Shown: positions 29,947-38,407 of the stretch, one piece after another | Layout: each line of letters starts with the position of its first letter | Position numbering within the stretch: position 1 is the stretch's first letter | Source of the DNA: Spartobacteria bacterium | GTDB lineage: Bacteria; Verrucomicrobiota; Verrucomicrobiia; Chthoniobacterales; Chthoniobacteraceae | Direction of reading: 5' to 3' | Length of the DNA stretch: 41,370 nt | Assembly: GCA_021324825.1 (NCBI GenBank) | Contig: JAJPII010000019.1 | Location: 1 to 41,370 of the forward strand | Made by a program: the position numbers and the translations under genes | Notes under the pieces: model-generated | What the model was told of the DNA's origin: nothing | What the model saw: only the letters and a program-made list of their open reading frames with translations | The model's database searches: none

Positions 29947-30978
29947 ATGGCTGTTCGTCTAGGTCGTTTTGAAATGCCGAAGTCCCTCACCAAGGATGAG
30001 GACTCCACGGAAACGTACGCAAAATTCTTCGCCGAACCCTTCGAGGCCGGCTACGGGCACACCGTCGGGAATTCGCTCCGCCGGGTGCTCCTCTCCTCGT
30101 TGGAAGGGGCGGCCATCACGTCGGTGCGCATCAACGGCGCGCTGCATGAATTCGCCACGCTTCCCAACACGGTCGAGGATGTCACGGACATCGTCCTGAA
30201 CCTAAAAAAGATCAAGTTCAAGGCCAACGACCACGAGAGCCGCACCCTGACCATCTCGGTGAACAAGGAAGGCCCCGTGACGGCGGCGGACATCGCCGGC
30301 AACGCGCAGTGCGAAGTCCTCAACAAGGACCAGATCATCTGCACGCTCGACAAGAAACAGAAGTTCGAGGCCGACCTCGAAGTCCGCGTGGGCCGCGGTT
30401 TCGCCACGGGCGAAGAGAACAAGCGTCCCGACCAATCCATCGGCGTCATCCCCATCGACTCGATCTTCTCGCCGGTGAAGCGTGTTAAATACGCGGTCGA
30501 AAACACCCGGGTCGGCCAGCGCACCGATTACGACAAGCTCATCCTGGAAGTCTGGACGGACGGGCGCCTGACGCCGGATGAAGCGCTCCTCCAGGCCTCG
30601 GCCATCCTGCGCCACCACCTCGACGTGTTTGTCGACTACGACGAGAACGCGGTCGAGTTCGACGAGACGCCGGAAGCCGTCAGCCAGGAAAACACGCGGC
30701 TGAAGAAGCTCCTGAACATGAGCGTGAACGAGATCGAGCTTTCCGTCCGCGCGGCGAATTGCTTGAATAACGCGAACATCACCACGGTCGGCCAGCTCGC
30801 CCAGAAGACCGAGGCGGAGATGCTGAAGTATCGGAACTTCGGCAAGAAATCGCTCAATGAGATCAAGGACAAACTGCAACAGCTCGGCCTCGGCCTCGGC
30901 CAGAAATTCGAGCCCGGCCTCGTCGAGCCCTCGCCCGCCGCTGGCGCGCTGGACCTCGGCGCCAACGGGGAGAAGTAG
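29947..30978 (+). CDS. rpoA: DNA-directed RNA polymerase subunit alpha
   Basis: This 343-residue protein is the RNA polymerase alpha subunit. The N-terminal domain (1-240) has the dimerisation and assembly block GYGHTVGNSLRRVLLSSLEG and later VGQRTDYDKLILEVWTDGRL. The C-terminal domain (about 255-320) has LELSVRAANCLNNANI-type helices and RNFGKKSLNEIKDKL, which contacts UP-element DNA and activators. The length is usual, with a Gly/Ala-rich tail. A GGAAAGG ribosome site precedes the ATG. rplQ follows after 19 bp, as in most bacteria. Upstream, however, rpsK, rpsM and rpsD are absent: the preceding gene is a prenyl synthase or the small opposite-strand gene. Confidence 0.98.
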   Translation: MAVRLGRFEMPKSLTKDEDSTETYAKFFAEPFEAGYGHTVGNSLRRVLLSSLEGAAITSVRINGALHEFATLPNTVEDVTDIVLNLKKIKFKANDHESRTLTISVNKEGPVTAADIAGNAQCEVLNKDQIICTLDKKQKFEADLEVRVGRGFATGEENKRPDQSIGVIPIDSIFSPVKRVKYAVENTRVGQRTDYDKLILEVWTDGRLTPDEALLQASAILRHHLDVFVDYDENAVEFDETPEAVSQENTRLKKLLNMSVNEIELSVRAANCLNNANITTVGQLAQKTEAEMLKYRNFGKKSLNEIKDKLQQLGLGLGQKFEPGLVEPSPAAGALDLGANGEK

Positions 30979-30997
30979 AGAGAAATAAAGGAGCTTC

Positions 30998-31459
30998 ATG
31001 CGTCACCAGAAAAAGACCGTAAAACTCGGGCGGACCGCCTCGCACCGCAAGGCGCTCATCGCGAACCAGGTGTGCAGCCTCATCGAGCACAGCCGGATAA
31101 CGACGACCCTCGCCAAGGCGAAAGCCGTCCGCCCCGTCGCCGAAAAGATGGTGACGCTGGGCAAGCAGGCGTCGCTGCATTCGCGGCGCACCGCCCTGGC
31201 CGTCCTGCGCCAGAAGGACGCCGTGAAGAAACTCTTCGACGAAATCGCGCCGCGCTCGGCCTCGCGCCAGGGCGGATACACGCGCATCATCAAGCTCGGC
31301 CAGCGCAAGAGCGACTCCGCGCCGCTCGCGCTGCTGGAATTCGTGGACCTGCCGCAAGTCGAAGAGCCGGAAGCTCCCCTTGAAGCCAGGCCGGCGACCA
31401 AGGCAAAGCCCAGGAAAGAGAAGCCCGCCCCCGCCCCGGAGGAGAAGACCGGCGAATAG
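30998..31459 (+). CDS. rplQ: 50S ribosomal protein L17
   Basis: This 153-residue ribosomal protein opens [20 protein letters not shown], the usual L17 start, followed by [20 protein letters not shown] and [21 protein letters not shown]17 binds 23S rRNA at the base of the exit tunnel. The core ends at about residue 118; a 35-residue Pro/Lys/Glu-rich tail follows and is longer than in E. coli. AAGGAG at 30988-30993 is a clear Shine-Dalgarno, one of the few in the window. It is co-transcribed with rpoA and probably with the DNA polymerase gene 24 bp downstream. Confidence 0.98.
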   Translation: MRHQKKTVKLGRTASHRKALIANQVCSLIEHSRITTTLAKAKAVRPVAEKMVTLGKQASLHSRRTALAVLRQKDAVKKLFDEIAPRSASRQGGYTRIIKLGQRKSDSAPLALLEFVDLPQVEEPEAPLEARPATKAKPRKEKPAPAPEEKTGE

Positions 31460-31483
31460 AGAGAGCGCCCCCCGAGGGTCGGC

Positions 31484-33625
31484 ATGGCATTCGAGGAGAA
31501 CAAAGTTCTTTTCGGGCACGACCCGACCGAGCGGATCGTCGCGGCGGAGTTCCAGGAGCCGGATGGGGCCGTCCTTTTCATACGGAACCCGGACGGCTCG
31601 AACGCGGTCCGCCGCGTTGCGTTCCAGCCATTTCTCTGGTGCGGCGAGCCGCCTCCGGTTGAAAACGTCGGAGTCCGGCGGCTGGAGGGCGATCTGCCCC
31701 TCGCCTTTCTGCTCGAATGCGAAAGCTGGCGCGATTTCTCCAAGCTGCGCGCTTCGCTGAAGGGGAGCCGTTACTACGCCCTCTCCGACCCGGTGCAGCA
31801 ATTCCTGCTGAGCACCGGCATGACCCTTTTCAAAGGGATGCAGTTCGAAGACCTGCGCCGGATGCAGCTCGCCGTGGAGATGTTTCCCGGCGAGGGCCAT
31901 CTCCTGGCGATCGCCCTCTCGGACAATACCGGCTGGGAGGAAGTTCTTTTCATTGATCCCGCGAATCCCGCGCTCTCGGAGCAGGCGGCGCTGGAGAAAT
32001 TGACCGCGCTCGTCCAGGAGCGCGACCCGGACATCATCGAAGGACACGAGCTTTTTCGCACGATCCTGCCGTGCCTGGCGGCGCGCGCGAAGCGGGCCAG
32101 GACGAAGCTCGCGCTCGGCAGGGACGGGAGCGCGCCGAGGAGCCGGCCTTCGCGGCTGCAATTCGCGGAGCGCACGGTGAATTACCCGAAGTTCCAGGCG
32201 CACGGGCGGCATTTTGTCGATACGAGCCTGCTCAGCCAGTTCTACGACATCACCGCGCGGGAACTGGAGAACTACGAGCTTGGCGAGGTGGCGCGGCATT
32301 TCCACATCCCCGGCGAAGGGGCGTTGAGCGAGCGCGAGGCGCACGCGGCGTATCTCGAAGACCCGCCGCTCTTCCTGCGCCACGCTTCGCGGACGGTGCG
32401 GCGGACGCGGGAACTCGCGGCGCTCCTGAGCGGCAGCTACTTCGTCCAGGCGAAGATTTTTCCTTACTCGTACCAGGACGCGGTCGTGCGCGGCAACGCC
32501 ACGAAGATCGACGCCCTGCTCGTGCGCGAATACTACCGGCGCGGGCATTCGCTCCCCGATCTGCCCGTGGCGCGGGATTTCGAGGGCGGTTACACGGCCA
32601 TCTTCTTTACCGGCGTCGCGCGCGATGTGTGGCATTGCGACGTCGCTTCGCTGTACCCTTCCGTCATGCTTTGCTTCGATTGCTTCCCCGCTTCGGACAA
32701 GCTCGGTTTGTTCAAGGGGTTGCTGACGGACTTGCGCCAGTTCCGCCTCGAAGCCAAGACGAAGATGCGCGAGGGCGGGCCGCAACGGAGTTATTACCAC
32801 GCGCTGCAATCGACCTTCAAGATCCTGATCAACAGCTTCTACGGGTACCTCGGCTTCTCGCAGGCGCACTTCGCCGACTTCGACGCCGCGAGCCGGGTGA
32901 CGCAGATCGGGCGCGACCTTCTCAAGACCATGCTCGAATGGTTGCAGGCGCGCGGAGCGACGGTGGTCGAGGTGGATACGGACGGCGTCTACTTCATCCC
33001 GCCGCCCAACGGCGCGGAATTGCAAAAGGGCCTCGAGGCCGCGCTGCCGTGCGGCATCGACGTCGAGTTCGACGCGAAATACCCGGCGATGTTCAGTTAC
33101 AAGGCGAAGAACTACGCTCTGTTGACCGGCGAGGGCGAACTGGTGATCCGGGGCGGCGCGCTGCGTTCGCGCGGGCTGGAGAAATTCCAGCGCCTGTTCA
33201 TGGAGGAAACAATCAAGCTGCTGCTCGAAGGCAAGGGGGCCGGGGTCGAGGCGCTCCGGGCGGAGTTCGAGGAAAACATCCGCGGACGGCGGTGGCCCAT
33301 CGAACTCCTGATGAAGACCGACACGCTCCAGGATTCGCTCGGGCAGTATGCCAGGAAGATCGAGGCCTCCGCGCGCAACAGGGCGGCGGCGTACGAATTG
33401 GCGCTCAAGAGCGGACGCGATTTCCAGCCGGGCGACCAGGTCAGCTACTACATCACCGGCGCGAAGAAGAGCGTCCCCGCGTACGAGAATTCGAAGCTCG
33501 CGACCGAATGGAACGCGGAGGCGCGCGACGAGAACATCGAATACTACGCAGCCAAGCTGAACGACCTCGTCAAGAAATTCGCCGCGTTCACGACGGCGGA
33601 AACCGGGCAGATGCCGCTCCTATGA
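31484..33625 (+). CDS. Family B DNA polymerase with apparently inactive 3'-5' exonuclease domain
   Basis: This 713-residue protein has the family B order: N-terminal domain, DnaQ-like exonuclease domain (about 125-315) and polymerase domain. Motif A is DVASLYPSVM (D386), motif B KILINSFYGYLG (K446, N450) and motif C VDTDGVYF (D498, D500; Gly instead of the usual Ser). All polymerase catalytic residues are present. Exonuclease motifs are decayed: ExoI reads AVE at 130-132 (DxE expected), ExoII reads GHELFRTILP (Asn and Asp replaced) and ExoIII reads HASRT at 300-304 (Tyr and Asp replaced). This suggests a polymerase without proofreading, perhaps for translesion synthesis. It is shorter than E. 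coli Pol II (783). It lies between rplQ and a histidine kinase with a 4-nt overlap to the latter. Confidence 0.9.
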   Translation: MAFEENKVLFGHDPTERIVAAEFQEPDGAVLFIRNPDGSNAVRRVAFQPFLWCGEPPPVENVGVRRLEGDLPLAFLLECESWRDFSKLRASLKGSRYYALSDPVQQFLLSTGMTLFKGMQFEDLRRMQLAVEMFPGEGHLLAIALSDNTGWEEVLFIDPANPALSEQAALEKLTALVQERDPDIIEGHELFRTILPCLAARAKRARTKLALGRDGSAPRSRPSRLQFAERTVNYPKFQAHGRHFVDTSLLSQFYDITARELENYELGEVARHFHIPGEGALSEREAHAAYLEDPPLFLRHASRTVRRTRELAALLSGSYFVQAKIFPYSYQDAVVRGNATKIDALLVREYYRRGHSLPDLPVARDFEGGYTAIFFTGVARDVWHCDVASLYPSVMLCFDCFPASDKLGLFKGLLTDLRQFRLEAKTKMREGGPQRSYYHALQSTFKILINSFYGYLGFSQAHFADFDAASRVTQIGRDLLKTMLEWLQARGATVVEVDTDGVYFIPPPNGAELQKGLEAALPCGIDVEFDAKYPAMFSYKAKNYALLTGEGELVIRGGALRSRGLEKFQRLFMEETIKLLLEGKGAGVEALRAEFEENIRGRRWPIELLMKTDTLQDSLGQYARKIEASARNRAAAYELALKSGRDFQPGDQVSYYITGAKKSVPAYENSKLATEWNAEARDENIEYYAAKLNDLVKKFAAFTTAETGQMPLL

Positions 33626-34797
33626 AGCCGGGGTTTCTCGAAAAGCTGATCGAGCGCGTCGGACGCATCCGCCCGGAGGAAATCCAGAACTACCTCCAGC
33701 GTCTCGCGCACGAAAAGGGGCTGTTCGAGACGATCTTCAACGCGATCCGCGAGGGCGTCATCGTCACCGATCCGCAGGGGAGGATCAGTTATCTCAACCA
33801 GGCCGCCTCGCTGCTGTTCGGCCTGGACCTCGAAAACACGGTCGGCCAGCTCCTCTCCGAAACGGTGCGCGGCCTCGACTGGAACGCGCTGGCCCACTCG
33901 GAGAAAATCATCAGCCGCGACATGGAGGTCTTCTATCCCGAGAACCGGTTCCTCAATTTTTACGTCGCCCCGCTCAGCATTGAAAAGCCGGTCGGCGAAG
34001 CCTATTCGCAGGAACTCGTCGGCTACGCCGTCATCCTGCGGGACATAACCGAAACCCGGCGCACCACGGAGGAGACGATCGAGTCGGAGCGCTTCTCGGC
34101 CTTGACCCTGCTGGCGGCGGGCGTCGCGCACGAGATCGGGAATCCGCTCAACTCGCTCGACATCCACCTCCAGTTGCTTGAACGCAAGCTGCGCAAGCTG
34201 CCGGACGCCGTCCAGGCGGAATTGCAGGAACCCGTCCGCGTCGCAAAGGAGGAGATAAAGCGGCTGGACGACATCATCACCCAATTCCTGAGCGCCATCC
34301 GGCCCGCGCCGTTGAAAGTGACGCCGGAGAACGTGAACACCCTCATCCAGGAATCCATCTCCTTCCTCGCCGCCGAGATCGAGGATCGCGACATCCTCGT
34401 CGAACAGGAATTGCGCCCCGACATGCCGCTCGTGGAGGTGGATCGCAACCAGATAAAGCAGGCGTTTTACAACGTCGTCAAAAACAGCTTCCAGGCGATG
34501 AAGAGCGAGGGCATCCTCCACATAAAGACGGATGTTGACCAGGGGCACGTCCTGGTCATCTTCACGGATACGGGCGGCGGAATCGCGCCGGAGGTCATGA
34601 GCAAGATATTCGACCCCTATTTCACCACCAAAACATCCGGCTCCGGGCTGGGCCTGATGATCGTGCGCCGCATCGTTCGCGAGCATCGCGGGGAGATCGA
34701 CATCGTCAGCACCGAAGGGCAGGGCGTCTCGCTCACCATACGGCTGCCGCTCCAGAACAAACAGGCCAGGATGCTCGCCGCCGGAAACGCGGCATGA
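33622..34797 (+). CDS. PAS-domain sensor histidine kinase
   Basis: The protein has 391 residues from the ATG at 33622, which overlaps the polymerase stop (ATGA); the much longer open frame upstream is a shadow. It has no membrane helix, so it senses a cytoplasmic signal. A PAS domain spans about 33-150 (IFNAIREGVIVTDPQGRISY). The phosphoacceptor is H170 in AGVAHEIGNPLNSLDIHLQL. The ATPase domain has the N box NVVKNSFQAM, G1 DTGGGI and G2 GSGLGL. The HEIGNPL form is typical of NtrB/AtoS-like kinases that pair with NtrC-type regulators, and such a gene follows directly with a 4-nt overlap. The PAS ligand is unknown. Confidence 0.95.
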   Translation: MKPGFLEKLIERVGRIRPEEIQNYLQRLAHEKGLFETIFNAIREGVIVTDPQGRISYLNQAASLLFGLDLENTVGQLLSETVRGLDWNALAHSEKIISRDMEVFYPENRFLNFYVAPLSIEKPVGEAYSQELVGYAVILRDITETRRTTEETIESERFSALTLLAAGVAHEIGNPLNSLDIHLQLLERKLRKLPDAVQAELQEPVRVAKEEIKRLDDIITQFLSAIRPAPLKVTPENVNTLIQESISFLAAEIEDRDILVEQELRPDMPLVEVDRNQIKQAFYNVVKNSFQAMKSEGILHIKTDVDQGHVLVIFTDTGGGIAPEVMSKIFDPYFTTKTSGSGLGLMIVRRIVREHRGEIDIVSTEGQGVSLTIRLPLQNKQARMLAAGNAA

Positions 34798-36173
34798 GCC
34801 TCATGAAAGGCACGCTCCTGATAGTCGACGACGAAAAGCACAGCCGCGACGGCCTGCGCAGTTCTTTGGAGGACAACTTCGAGGTCTATACGGCGCCGGA
34901 CATCGCGGGCGCGATGAACATCCTCGAAGCGGACGAGATCGACCTCCTCGTCACCGATCTGCGGCTCGGCGGCGAGGACGGCATGAAACTCATCGACCAC
35001 GCCCTGCGGATGCCGCGCCCGCCGATCTGCATCATGATAACGGCGTACGGGAGCGTCGACACCGCGGTCGAGGCGATGAAGCGCGGGGCGTATGACTTCG
35101 TCACCAAACCGATCAACATCGACAAGCTGGAGATACTGATAAACCGCGCCTTGCAGGAGCGGCATCTGAAGACCGAGAACCAGACGCTCCGCCAGCAGGT
35201 CGACACCAAGTTCGGCCTCGAGGGCCTCATCGGCAGCTCCCCGGCCCTGGGCGAGGTCGTGACGATGATAAAGCAGGTCGCGCCCTCGCGCGCCACCGTC
35301 CTCATCCAGGGCGAGAGCGGCACGGGCAAGGAACTGGTCGCCCACGCCATCCACGGATTGAGCCCCCGGGCCAAGGGCAAATTCGTCGCCGTTCATTGCG
35401 CGGCGCTCTCCCCGCAACTGCTGGAGAGCGAGCTTTTCGGCCACGAACGCGGCTCCTTCACCGGCGCGGTGGAACGCCGGATCGGGCGCTTCGAGCAGGC
35501 AGGCGGCGGCACGCTTTTCCTGGACGAGATCGGGGAGATCGACACGAACACGCAGGTGAAAATACTGCGCGTGCTGGGCGAGGACCATTCCTTCGAGCGG
35601 GTGGGCGGGAACCAATCCATCCGGGCGGACGTGCGGCTGGTCGCGGCGACGAACAAGAACCTGAAGCAACTCGTCTCGGAAGGAAAATTCCGGGACGACC
35701 TCTTCTATCGCCTGAACGTCGTCACGATCACCATGCCGCCGTTGCGCGACCGGAAAGAGGATATACCGCTGCTGGCGCACGCTTTCCTGCGCCAGTTCGC
35801 GAAGGAAAACGGGAAGCCGTTCCGCGAGCTGACTTCGGAGGCGATGAACTGCCTGGAGCAATACGACTGGCCGGGAAACGTCCGCGAACTGCGCACCGCC
35901 GTCGAGCGCGGCGTGGTGATGTCCAGCGGCGCGAAGATAACGTTGCGCGACCTCCCGCTCTCGCTAAGGCAGGGCAAGCCCGGGGACACCCCGCGCAACG
36001 CCGACCCGGCCCGCCAGTTGAACCTGCACGAGACGGAGAGCCGGATCATCGCCCGCGCGCTGGAGGAGTCCCGCGGCAACATCACGGAAGCGGCCAGGAA
36101 ACTGGGGATCAGCCGCCGGACGGTTCACCGGAAGCTGAAGGAATCCAGGGGCGACGCGCCGCCGGAACAGTAA
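34794..36173 (+). CDS. NtrC-family sigma-54-dependent response regulator
   Basis: This 459-residue regulator has a receiver domain (1-120) with phosphoacceptor D55 in LLVTDLRLGG and Lys in DFVTKPIN. The AAA+ domain (about 145-380) has Walker A GESGTGKE, Walker B GGGTLFLDEIGEI and the sigma-54 contact loop as GSFTGA, where GAFTGA is standard. The C-terminal Fis-type helix-turn-helix is NITEAARKLGISRRTVHRKL. On phosphorylation by the kinase encoded just upstream it should activate sigma-54 promoters. The start is ATG 34794 (ATGA overlap) or ATG 34803. GSFTGA variants are tolerated in some members. Target promoters are not visible in the window. Confidence 0.95.
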   Translation: MSLMKGTLLIVDDEKHSRDGLRSSLEDNFEVYTAPDIAGAMNILEADEIDLLVTDLRLGGEDGMKLIDHALRMPRPPICIMITAYGSVDTAVEAMKRGAYDFVTKPINIDKLEILINRALQERHLKTENQTLRQQVDTKFGLEGLIGSSPALGEVVTMIKQVAPSRATVLIQGESGTGKELVAHAIHGLSPRAKGKFVAVHCAALSPQLLESELFGHERGSFTGAVERRIGRFEQAGGGTLFLDEIGEIDTNTQVKILRVLGEDHSFERVGGNQSIRADVRLVAATNKNLKQLVSEGKFRDDLFYRLNVVTITMPPLRDRKEDIPLLAHAFLRQFAKENGKPFRELTSEAMNCLEQYDWPGNVRELRTAVERGVVMSSGAKITLRDLPLSLRQGKPGDTPRNADPARQLNLHETESRIIARALEESRGNITEAARKLGISRRTVHRKLKESRGDAPPEQ

Positions 36174-36222
36174 GTTTTTTTATTGGCTCGTTCGGGCGCC
36201 CGCATCTATATCTATCTGTTCC

Positions 36223-36504
36223 ATGGGCGCGAAAACCGACGATGAACCCACCTTCGAGGCGGTCATCGAACGTTTGGAATCCATCGTCGACAAGATGGAG
36301 GCCGAAAAGATGCCCCTGGAAGAATTGCTGGTGCGTTATGAAGAAGGCCTCAAGCTTGTGAAGATTTGCTCGGAAAAACTGGAAGCCGCCGAGAGACGGA
36401 TCGAGATCATCACCAGGGAAGCCTCCGGCAAACCGAAGACCGTCGAGTTTGAACCCAAAGCCCCTCCTTCAAAAACCCCGGTCGAAGAAGTAAGGCTGTT
36501 TTAA
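36223..36504 (+). CDS. xseB: Exodeoxyribonuclease VII small subunit
   Basis: This 93-residue protein has the XseB core: TFEAVIERLESIVDKMEAEK then MPLEELLVRYEEGLKLVKIC and SEKLEAAERRIEII. XseB forms short helical hairpins that coat the XseA catalytic subunit, which degrades single-stranded DNA. The tail after residue 70 is Pro/Lys-rich and slightly long. No xseA is nearby. It lies 3 bp before dxs, a pairing common in bacteria. The 49-bp gap upstream starts with a T-run (36174-36180) and contains TTGGCT (36183) and TATATC (36207), 18 bp apart. Those could be a promoter, but the latter is only 10 bp from the ATG, so this is weak. Confidence 0.92.
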   Translation: MGAKTDDEPTFEAVIERLESIVDKMEAEKMPLEELLVRYEEGLKLVKICSEKLEAAERRIEIITREASGKPKTVEFEPKAPPSKTPVEEVRLF

Positions 36505-36507
36505 TAT

Positions 36508-38403
36508 ATGTCACTGCTGGATAACATCCATTCCCCCGCCGACGTCAAAGCCCTCCCGGAAAGCGACCTCCCGATCCTCGCGCAAGACATCCGCGACGAA
36601 CTGGTCAACGTCCTCTCCGAGAAAAACCCGAACTCCGTGGGCGGCCACCTGGGGCCGAATCTCGGGGTGGTGGAACTGACCATCGCGCTGCACCGCGTCT
36701 TCGAGACGCCGCACGACAAGTTTGTTTTCGACGTGAGCCACCAGGGCTACGTCCACAAGCTGCTCACGGGCCGGCGCCCGCTCTTCCATACCATGCGCCA
36801 GTACCAGGGTTTGAACGGCTTCCTCCTCCGCACGGAAAGCGAGCATGATTGTTACGGCGCGGGCCACGCGGGCACCGCCCTCTCCGCCGCGCTCGGCATG
36901 GCCGTGGGCCGCGACCGCCGGGGCAGCAATGAGAATGTCATCGCCATCGCGGGCGACGCGGCGTTCACCTGCGGCATCAGCTACGAGGCGCTCAACAACG
37001 TCGCCGAGGTCACAAAAAAATTCATCGTCGTCCTCAATGACAACGAATGGTCCATCGCCAAAAACGTCGGCGCCATCGCCAACTACCTGAACAAGATCGC
37101 CACCAGCGCCACCTTCGCCCATCTCCACGAGAAGGCGGGCCGCTTCGTCGAGATGATCGGCGGGCGTTACACGCGCGAACTGGCGCACAAGTTCGAGGAA
37201 GGCATCAAGAACCTCATCCTGCCGAGCGTCATCTTCGAAGAATTCGGCTTCCGCTACTACGGACCGATAGACGGGCACGACGTCCCGCTCCTCATCCGGA
37301 CATTCGAGTTCCTCAAGACGCAGAACGAACCCGTCCTTCTCCACATCCTCACGCAAAAGGGGAAGGGTTATCCCCCCGCGATCGAGAAGCCGGATAAATT
37401 CCACGGCCTCGGCAAGTTCAAGCAGGAGACGGGCGAGACCGCCGCCGCTTCGCTGCCGACCTACTCCGAACTGCTCGGCAAGACCCTCTCCAGCTTCGCG
37501 GATACGAATAACAAGATCGCCGCGATCACGGCGGCCATGCCGACCGGCACGGGCCTGACCTATTTCGCGGCGAAACACCCCGACCGTTATTTCGACACCG
37601 GCATCGCGGAGGAACACGCCGCGCTCTTCGCCTGCGGCCTCGCGGTGCAGGGGATGAAGCCGTTCCTGACGATCTACTCGACCTTCATGCAGCGCGCGTT
37701 CGACATGATCGTCCACGACATCGCCCTGCAAAAGCTGAACGTGGCGCTCTGCATGGACCGCGCGGGACTTTCCGGCGACGACGGCCCGACCCACCACGGC
37801 CTTTTTGACATCGGCTACCTGCGGCACATCCCGAACATCGTCCACATGCAGCCCAGGGATGAGGAGGAATTCGCCGACATGCTCTGGACGATGGCCAACT
37901 ACCACGCGGGTCCCATCGCCATCCGCTACCCGCGCGGCGCGGGCACGGGCGCAAAGCCCAAGCCCGCCCCCAAGCTGCTGGAAATCGGCAAGGCCGAGGT
38001 CCTCAAGCACGGCAAACAGGTCGCCATCTTCGGCCTGGGCGGCATGTGCTCCATGGCGTTGAAAGCCGCGGAAATGTTGGAGGCGCAAGGCGTCTCCACA
38101 GCCGTCATCAACCCGCGCTGGATCAAGCCGCTGGACGAGGGCGCCATCGAGTTCTTCGCGCGGAGCGTGGATGTCATCTGCACGGTGGAGGATCACGTCT
38201 ATCACAACGGATTCGGATGCGCCGTCATGGAATTTTTGGGGGAATCATTCATCACGACGCCCGTGGTGCGAATCGCATGGCCGGATCAATTCATCGAGCA
38301 CGGCGCGGTGAACATCCTCCAGAAGAAGCACGGCCTGACCCCGGAAGCCATCGTCGAGAAAGTCACCCCTTTCGTCCGCAACCGTTCCAAGAGCGTCGCG
38401 TGA
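36508..38403 (+). CDS. dxs: 1-deoxy-D-xylulose-5-phosphate synthase
   Basis: This 631-residue ThDP enzyme condenses pyruvate with glyceraldehyde 3-phosphate, the first step of the MEP isoprenoid pathway. Landmarks are GGHLGPNLGVVELTIALH near 45, ESEHDCYGAGHAGTALSAAL near 112, the ThDP motif GDAAFTCG...VVLNDN (GDGA.T.G is standard, so an Ala replaces Gly), GPIDGHDVPLL, and the pyrimidine-domain block FDTGIAEEHAALFACGLA. DRAGLSGDDGPTHHGLFDI is typical of DXS rather than transketolase. It follows xseB by 3 bp. The squalene-phytoene synthase at 28605 would draw on the same isoprenoid pool. Confidence 0.94.
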   Translation: MSLLDNIHSPADVKALPESDLPILAQDIRDELVNVLSEKNPNSVGGHLGPNLGVVELTIALHRVFETPHDKFVFDVSHQGYVHKLLTGRRPLFHTMRQYQGLNGFLLRTESEHDCYGAGHAGTALSAALGMAVGRDRRGSNENVIAIAGDAAFTCGISYEALNNVAEVTKKFIVVLNDNEWSIAKNVGAIANYLNKIATSATFAHLHEKAGRFVEMIGGRYTRELAHKFEEGIKNLILPSVIFEEFGFRYYGPIDGHDVPLLIRTFEFLKTQNEPVLLHILTQKGKGYPPAIEKPDKFHGLGKFKQETGETAAASLPTYSELLGKTLSSFADTNNKIAAITAAMPTGTGLTYFAAKHPDRYFDTGIAEEHAALFACGLAVQGMKPFLTIYSTFMQRAFDMIVHDIALQKLNVALCMDRAGLSGDDGPTHHGLFDIGYLRHIPNIVHMQPRDEEEFADMLWTMANYHAGPIAIRYPRGAGTGAKPKPAPKLLEIGKAEVLKHGKQVAIFGLGGMCSMALKAAEMLEAQGVSTAVINPRWIKPLDEGAIEFFARSVDVICTVEDHVYHNGFGCAVMEFLGESFITTPVVRIAWPDQFIEHGAVNILQKKHGLTPEAIVEKVTPFVRNRSKSVA

Positions 38404-38407
38404 GGCC

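Noticed and set aside
30863..33025. 720-codon minus-strand open frame
   Set aside because: It is antisense to rpoA, rplQ and the DNA polymerase, all of which have clear motifs.
32071..33621. N-terminal extension of the histidine kinase frame (over 500 codons upstream of 33622)
   Set aside because: It lies wholly inside the polymerase gene in another frame; the PAS kinase starts naturally at the ATGA overlap.
36174..36222. Rho-independent terminator after the response regulator
   Set aside because: There is a T-run right after the stop but no stem upstream of it.
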